DNA of 64,000 nt, from assembly GCA_021775805.1 (NCBI GenBank), contig JAJFHD010000090.1, forward strand, positions 310,001 through 374,000, in the 5' to 3' direction. The DNA is from Alphaproteobacteria bacterium (lineage in GTDB: Bacteria; Pseudomonadota; Alphaproteobacteria; Rhizobiales; JAJFHC01). The notes beneath the pieces are model-generated. The model ran no database searches, had not been told where the DNA came from, and was given only the letters and a program-made list of their open reading frames with translations. Shown one piece after another: positions 63,634 to 64,000 of the stretch (positions are counted from its first letter, which is position 1; every line of letters starts with the position of its first letter). A program made the translations under genes and the position numbers.

Positions 63634-64000
63634 ATGAACGAACCGCAAGGGTCCACAGTACCAGGAGACTTGGGCAACCCGACGGCCGGCAGTGCAAACG
63701 TTGTCAGCGCCGGATACGACGACGATCGCACGTCAAGTGGCTTGGCAGACGGCCTTCACTTCGAAGAGAACCGTGCCAAGGCGCAAGCGAAGGGTTGGAA
63801 GACTGTCGATGACGTCGTGACGTCCTACTCCAACCTAGAATCAAGACTCGGACGAAGGGCGGTTCAATCAGACGAGGATGGCTGGTCTGAAGATACTGAG
63901 CCGTCCGGTGAGGGTATCGATCAATCTGACCATAGTCCTGAATTCGAGTTTGATCTGCCCGATGGCCTGCCGGACAACTTCGTTTACAGCGAAGCCCTGG
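63634..64000 (+). CDS. Scaffold protein (partial, runs off the window)
   Basis: First 122 residues of a gene that starts at the ATG at 63634, seven bases after AAAGGAG. The acidic, low-complexity sequence, with FEENRAKAQAKGWKTVDDVVTSYSNLESRLGR and PEFEFDLPDGLPDNFVYSEAL (split here), is typical of podoviral head-assembly scaffold proteins. The major capsid gene is expected to follow beyond the window. Confidence 0.75.
   Translation, partial: MNEPQGSTVPGDLGNPTAGSANVVSAGYDDDRTSSGLADGLHFEENRAKAQAKGWKTVDDVVTSYSNLESRLGRRAVQSDEDGWSEDTEPSGEGIDQSDHSPEFEFDLPDGLPDNFVYSEAL

Larger units (their letters stand above)
39395..64000. mobile_element. Podovirus-type prophage or domesticated phage element (right end open)
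   Basis: Structural genes of a short-tailed phage: terminase small and large subunits, T7-gp8-like portal, Bbp19-like protein, tail tubular proteins A and B, an MC-type virion protein and a scaffold gene running off the window. Between terminase and portal (41.3-51.2 kb) lie toxin-like genes and a block of opposite-strand genes that look chromosomal. No integrase, repressor, replication or lysis genes are seen here. The true ends are unknown, and the element may be split or domesticated. Confidence 0.75.

Overview
The window looks like a chromosomal segment of an alphaproteobacterium, most likely Hyphomicrobiales (rhizobial relatives). The reasons are two alphaproteobacterial-type LexA boxes (GTTC-N7-GTTC), a CyaC-type diheme adenylate cyclase as described from Sinorhizobium, several YkuD and small secreted proteins of rhizobial style, and moderately GC-rich coding sequence. 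No rRNA, tRNA, CRISPR array or intact insertion sequence was seen. All family assignments come from reading motifs by eye; no search was run.

From 0 to 39 kb the content is metabolic and regulatory chromosome. It opens with an amine or amino-acid catabolic group (Asp/Glu-racemase-like enzyme, two EamA exporters, a DadA-like FAD oxidoreductase, a class III PLP enzyme). A secreted protein of seven beta-gamma-crystallin-like units follows, then a GGDEF-EAL protein, a PhzF protein and an L,D-transpeptidase. Next is a TPP-riboswitch-controlled thiO-thiS-thiG-thiE operon, then a persulfide-dioxygenase-like hydrolase, a GNAT, a pentapeptide protein, a secreted beta-propeller-like protein and a hydrolase homologue that has lost its nucleophile. 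A LysR regulator with a T-N11-A operator faces an operon of an acyl-CoA-dehydrogenase-fold enzyme, a TPP enzyme and a family III CoA-transferase. The first and last of these resemble the 3-sulfinopropionate desulfinase/CoA-transferase pair. Further on are DoxX, an amidase, an Lrp regulator divergent from a 1013-residue kinase-M23-aminotransferase fusion, CyaC, a membrane FMN glutamate-synthase-like protein, an SOS-promoter-controlled small gene and a second L,D-transpeptidase.

From 39.4 kb to the end the window holds podovirus-type structural genes: small and large terminase, a T7-gp8-like portal, a Bbp19-like protein, tail tubular proteins A and B, an MC-type virion protein and the start of a scaffold gene. 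No integrase, repressor, replication or lysis gene is visible. A roughly 10 kb segment separates terminase from portal. It carries toxin-immunity-like genes and, on the opposite strand, chromosome-like genes (HerA ATPase, histidine kinase, adenylate cyclase, PepSY-like protein).

The most interesting point is that two virion-type gene positions appear to hold polymorphic-toxin genes. One gene after terL starts with the same RBS and N-terminus (Met-Cys-x-Ser-Thr) as the small MC protein before the portal, ends in a glycine-zipper membrane domain, and overlaps a putative immunity gene. A 941-residue protein after the portal/Bbp19 pair ends in a pre-toxin segment, an acidic linker and a ParB-like domain, and is followed by two small immunity-like genes. 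A near-twin pair of SOS promoters (36.6 and 51.2 kb), the second directly upstream of the portal operon, suggests damage-induced expression. The whole may be a domesticated, toxin-loaded podovirus or gene-transfer-agent-like element.
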